The notes beneath the pieces were generated by a model that worked only from the letters and a program-made list of their open reading frames with translations, was not told the DNA's origin and searched no databases. This document shows, one piece after another, positions 32,719-35,234 of a stretch of DNA of 35,234 nt; position 1 is the stretch's first letter; every line of letters starts with the position of its first letter. The position numbers and the translations under genes are program-made. This stretch comes from Saprospiraceae bacterium. Lineage in GTDB: Bacteria > Bacteroidota > Bacteroidia > Chitinophagales > JAHQVX01. The stretch spans positions 1-35,234 of the forward strand of contig JAHQVX010000071.1 in the NCBI GenBank assembly GCA_019634125.1, written 5' to 3'.

Positions 32719-34016
32719 AAAAGGTAAACGGACTTAGATGGTGGGTGATTGCATTGATTGCAATAGCAGCCGTCATTAATTATATTGATCGACAAGCATT
32801 TTCAGTATTGTGGGAAGCGGGTATTGCTGAAGAACTTTATCCGGATTCAAGTGCCGAAGACAGAAAAAAGATTTACGGAGATATAGGTACTTTTTTCATT
32901 ATTGCTTACGCATTAGGGCAGGCTATATTCGGACGAATATTTGACAAATTGGGAACTCGCATGGGTTTTGTCCTTTCTATTGGATTTTGGTCGCTGGCTA
33001 CAGGTTTACATGCCCTAGTGAAAAGTTTTACTGGTTTCACCTTTGTTAGAATGTTACTAGGTGTTTCTGAAGCCGGGAATTGGCCGGGAGCAGCTAAAGG
33101 TAATGCAGAATGGTTTCCAACTGATGAAAGAGCCGTAGCACAAGGAATCTTCAATTTCGGAGCTTCTTTTGGGGCAATGATTTCAATTCCAGTGATTGGG
33201 TTATTAGCCCAACGACTCCATTGGCAACTCGTTTTCTTAATCATTGCGCTCCTTGGGTTTTTATGGTTAATCCCTTGGTTGATCTATGTGAAGTCGCCAC
33301 CAAAGCAACACCCTTGGATCACAGAAAAAGAAAAAGAATTTATTCTTAAAGGCCAAGAAAACGAAAGTGCTGATTCTTCCAACGAAGCAAAAAGTTTGGG
33401 CTATGGAAAAATCCTGAGTTATAAGCAAAGTTGGGGTGTAATTCTAGCTTCTGCAGCAATAGATCCGATCTGGTGGATTTTCGTAATCTGGATTCCAAAC
33501 TACCTCGTCAATGTTTTTAATATGGATGTGGCTGGAATTACGAAACTTGGCTGGGTTCCATTTTTAGGCGCAATGATCGGAGCCTGGTTTGGAGGCTTGT
33601 TAGCGAAGTACTTCTTTAATAAAGGCTGGAGTGTAAATAAAGCCAGAAAATGGACTATTGGTATCGGTTGTGCCATTATGCTGCCCGCGCTATTGGCACT
33701 CAGTTCACCTGGAAGTGCTCTAACTGCAGTAATTATTATGGCCGTTATTTTGTTCGGATTCCAAACAGCTATCGGAAATATTCAAACCCTACCGAGTGAT
33801 TTATTTAATGGAAAATCGGTAGGAACACTATCTGGGTTAGCTGGAATGTCTGCAAAATTTGCAGCTGCTGCTTTAACCTTTTATATCGGTAAGAAATTGC
33901 CTATTGACAAATACTCTTTCGTTTTCATAATCGGTGCAGCATTAGTAGCGATAGTAGTATTTGCAGTTTGGTTTTTGATTCCAAATATTAAACCTTTACA
34001 AACACAACAAAACTAA
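32715..34016 (+). CDS. MFS transporter, hexuronate (ExuT/ACS) type
   Basis: This 433-aa inner-membrane symporter has 12 predicted helices in two halves joined by a charged loop (KEKEFILKGQENESADSSNEAKS, about 205-228). The first helix carries INYIDRQAFSVLW, typical of the anion:cation symporter group with ExuT and GudP. G-x-x-x-D-K-x-G-x-R (FDKLGTRMG) follows helix 2, and VSEAGNWPGAAKGNAEWFPTDERAVAQGIF is the helix 4-5 signature. Import of unsaturated uronate monomers or DEH is inferred from the locus. It is translationally coupled to kdgF and followed 10 bases later by an SDR gene. Confidence 0.9.
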   Translation: MKKVNGLRWWVIALIAIAAVINYIDRQAFSVLWEAGIAEELYPDSSAEDRKKIYGDIGTFFIIAYALGQAIFGRIFDKLGTRMGFVLSIGFWSLATGLHALVKSFTGFTFVRMLLGVSEAGNWPGAAKGNAEWFPTDERAVAQGIFNFGASFGAMISIPVIGLLAQRLHWQLVFLIIALLGFLWLIPWLIYVKSPPKQHPWITEKEKEFILKGQENESADSSNEAKSLGYGKILSYKQSWGVILASAAIDPIWWIFVIWIPNYLVNVFNMDVAGITKLGWVPFLGAMIGAWFGGLLAKYFFNKGWSVNKARKWTIGIGCAIMLPALLALSSPGSALTAVIIMAVILFGFQTAIGNIQTLPSDLFNGKSVGTLSGLAGMSAKFAAAALTFYIGKKLPIDKYSFVFIIGAALVAIVVFAVWFLIPNIKPLQTQQN

Positions 34017-34026
34017 ATATTAGAAA

Positions 34027-34788
34027 ATGAATTCAAACGTAAAGTTAGCAGTAGTTACAGGAGCTACAGGTGGTATCGGATTTTCTGTCGCCAAACGTTT
34101 AGGCCAAGATGGATATACCGTTGTATTGAACGGAATACAAGATGATATGGGCGCTCAACGGGTACAAGAATTAACCGCTGAAGGGATAACTGCTGAATAC
34201 TTCGGATTTGACGTAACTAATGAAGATGCGGTGAATTCGAATATTAAAGCTATTGGTGAGAAATATGGTAAAATTGATACATTAGTCAATAATGCAGGTG
34301 GACTAGGTGGCAGATCAAGGTTTGAGGAAATGACCACTGAATTCTATCGATTTGTGATGGCTTTGAACTTAGATTCTACGTTTTTTGCTTCTAGAGCAGC
34401 TATTCCATTTTTAAAGAAAAGTGACAATCCGTCTATTATTAATTATACTTCGAATGCAGGATGGAATGCAGGTGGCCCTGGTGCAGGTATTTATGGCACA
34501 TCTAAAGCGGCTGTCCATGCAATTACCAGAGCATTAGCCAAAGATCTAGCCGAATATGGAATTCGTGTGAACGCAGTCTCCCCTGGGACTATCGACACAG
34601 ACTTCCACAAACAAATTAAATCTACGAAGCCAGAAGTCTTTCAATCTTGGGCCAAAAATATCATGTTAGGTCGATTGGGCCAACCTGAAGATGTGGCAGG
34701 AGTTGTATCCTTCCTTGCAAGTAAAGATGCTGGATTTATTACTGCAGAAACCATCCAAGTTGGTGGTGGGCAAGCACTTGGAATATAA
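34027..34788 (+). CDS. Short-chain dehydrogenase, probable DEH reductase
   Basis: This 253-aa classical SDR has cofactor motif TGATGGIG (11-18), NNAG (88-91), N114, and the catalytic set S142, Y156 and K160. The C-terminal GGGQALG ends as in 3-ketoacyl-ACP-reductase-like SDRs. In alginate-degrading bacteria, SDR enzymes (for example A1-R of Sphingomonas sp. A1) reduce DEH to 2-keto-3-deoxygluconate with NAD(P)H. Position directly after kdgF and the uptake transporter supports that role. The substrate is inferred from context only, because SDR sequences do not reveal it. Confidence 0.85.
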   Translation: MNSNVKLAVVTGATGGIGFSVAKRLGQDGYTVVLNGIQDDMGAQRVQELTAEGITAEYFGFDVTNEDAVNSNIKAIGEKYGKIDTLVNNAGGLGGRSRFEEMTTEFYRFVMALNLDSTFFASRAAIPFLKKSDNPSIINYTSNAGWNAGGPGAGIYGTSKAAVHAITRALAKDLAEYGIRVNAVSPGTIDTDFHKQIKSTKPEVFQSWAKNIMLGRLGQPEDVAGVVSFLASKDAGFITAETIQVGGGQALGI

Positions 34789-34799
34789 AGTTTTAAACT

Positions 34800-35234
34800 A
34801 TGGGAAAATTAACAGGCAAAACAGCCGTAGTCACAGGTGGTTCAAGAGATATTGGTAAAGCCATAGCAATAAAGCTCGCTGAAGAAGGCGCAAATGTCGT
34901 TGTAAATTATTATAACACAGAGGCAGGTGCGCTAGATACAGTAAACAGAATTAAAGCACTTGGGCAAGATGCTATTGCTGTAAAAGCAGATGTGTCTAGT
35001 TTAACAGATATTGAAGCCCTTAAAGCTAAAACTATTGAACGCTTTGGAAATCAAGTAGATATCTTAGTCAATAACGCTGGAGGCTTATTCGCGAGAAAAA
35101 CATTACAGGAATTTGACGAGTCTTTTTATGACTTAGTCATGAATGTGAATTTTAAGTCTACTGTTTTTGTCATGCAAGCATTTGAACCTTTGATGGGAAA
35201 AGGCACATCTATCATCAATCTTTCTTCCCTTGCA
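34800..35234 (+). CDS. Second short-chain dehydrogenase (3' end beyond window)
   Basis: An ATG at 34800, 11 bases after the previous gene, opens a frame that runs to the right edge (145 codons). It reads MGKLTGKTAVVTGGSRDIGKA and onward, with VNYYNTEAGA, ILVNNAGG and, at the very edge, the start of the catalytic-serine strand (IINLSSLA). The cofactor motif is TGGSRDIG: the middle glycine of TGxxxGxG is aspartate, a variant seen in some SDRs. It is a different SDR type from its neighbour, not a simple duplicate. It may be a second DEH reductase with another cofactor preference, as the A1-R/A1-R' pair in Sphingomonas. The rest of the gene is outside the window. Confidence 0.85.
   Translation, partial: MGKLTGKTAVVTGGSRDIGKAIAIKLAEEGANVVVNYYNTEAGALDTVNRIKALGQDAIAVKADVSSLTDIEALKAKTIERFGNQVDILVNNAGGLFARKTLQEFDESFYDLVMNVNFKSTVFVMQAFEPLMGKGTSIINLSSLA

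Noticed and set aside
1-35234. CRISPR arrays, insertion sequences, integrases or phage genes
   Set aside because: No regularly spaced repeats, transposase or integrase motifs, or terminal inverted repeats were seen; the single tRNA is not flanked by an integrase.

Overview
The window looks like chromosomal DNA of a marine-type Bacteroidota. The evidence is a SusC/SusD pair with Bacteroidota-style lipoproteins, the gene order prs–rplY(CTC)–pth, a large DUF2723 membrane protein, several upstream boxes of the Bacteroidota sigma-factor type (TAnnTTTG), scarce Shine-Dalgarno sequences and frequent GTG/TTG starts. Genus and species cannot be named from the sequence alone.

Region 1 (1-22,000) is a housekeeping block. 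It contains, in order: the start of a small secreted protein (cut by the window edge), rlmB and a DUF2723 (TMEM260-like) membrane protein on the minus strand; tRNA-Gln with its own promoter and terminator; prs, rplY and pth on plus; metK and a fumarylacetoacetate-hydrolase-family gene on minus; a two-gene NHEJ operon (ku, ligD) on minus; an unrecognised 98-aa gene; an M14 carboxypeptidase lipoprotein; a secreted 704-aa protein with a CHAT/caspase-like His/Cys signature on minus; then a plus-strand run of TPR protein, phosphosulfolactate synthase, DUF368 lipid-carrier transporter, aroE and proline dehydrogenase. The divergent gap at about 16.63-16.85 kb carries two DnaA-box-like 9-mers.

Region 2 (22,030 to the right edge) is a polysaccharide utilisation locus, most likely for alginate, all on plus. 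A GntR/FadR-family regulator lies behind a promoter whose -7 box and start site are covered by two tandem palindromic operators. It is followed by SusC, SusD, a PKD-domain surface lipoprotein, two PL7-like lyases, a strong hairpin, a third PL7-like protein made of two tandem catalytic domains, a KdgF-like cupin, a hexuronate-type MFS transporter and two short-chain dehydrogenases (the second cut by the edge). The inferred flow is: surface capture by SusCD and the PKD protein, cleavage by four PL7 domains, linearisation of unsaturated uronate to DEH by KdgF, uptake by the MFS protein, and reduction of DEH to KDG by the SDRs. KDG kinase, KDPG aldolase and an exo-lyase are not in the window.

Beyond genes, the most unusual feature is a set of compact perfect hairpins (arms of 7-14 bp, loops of 2-5 nt, often with a GC-GAA-GC or GC-AAA-GC core), most of them inside reading frames of otherwise ordinary genes. 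The stems all differ in sequence, and the longer ones are far more numerous than chance predicts.
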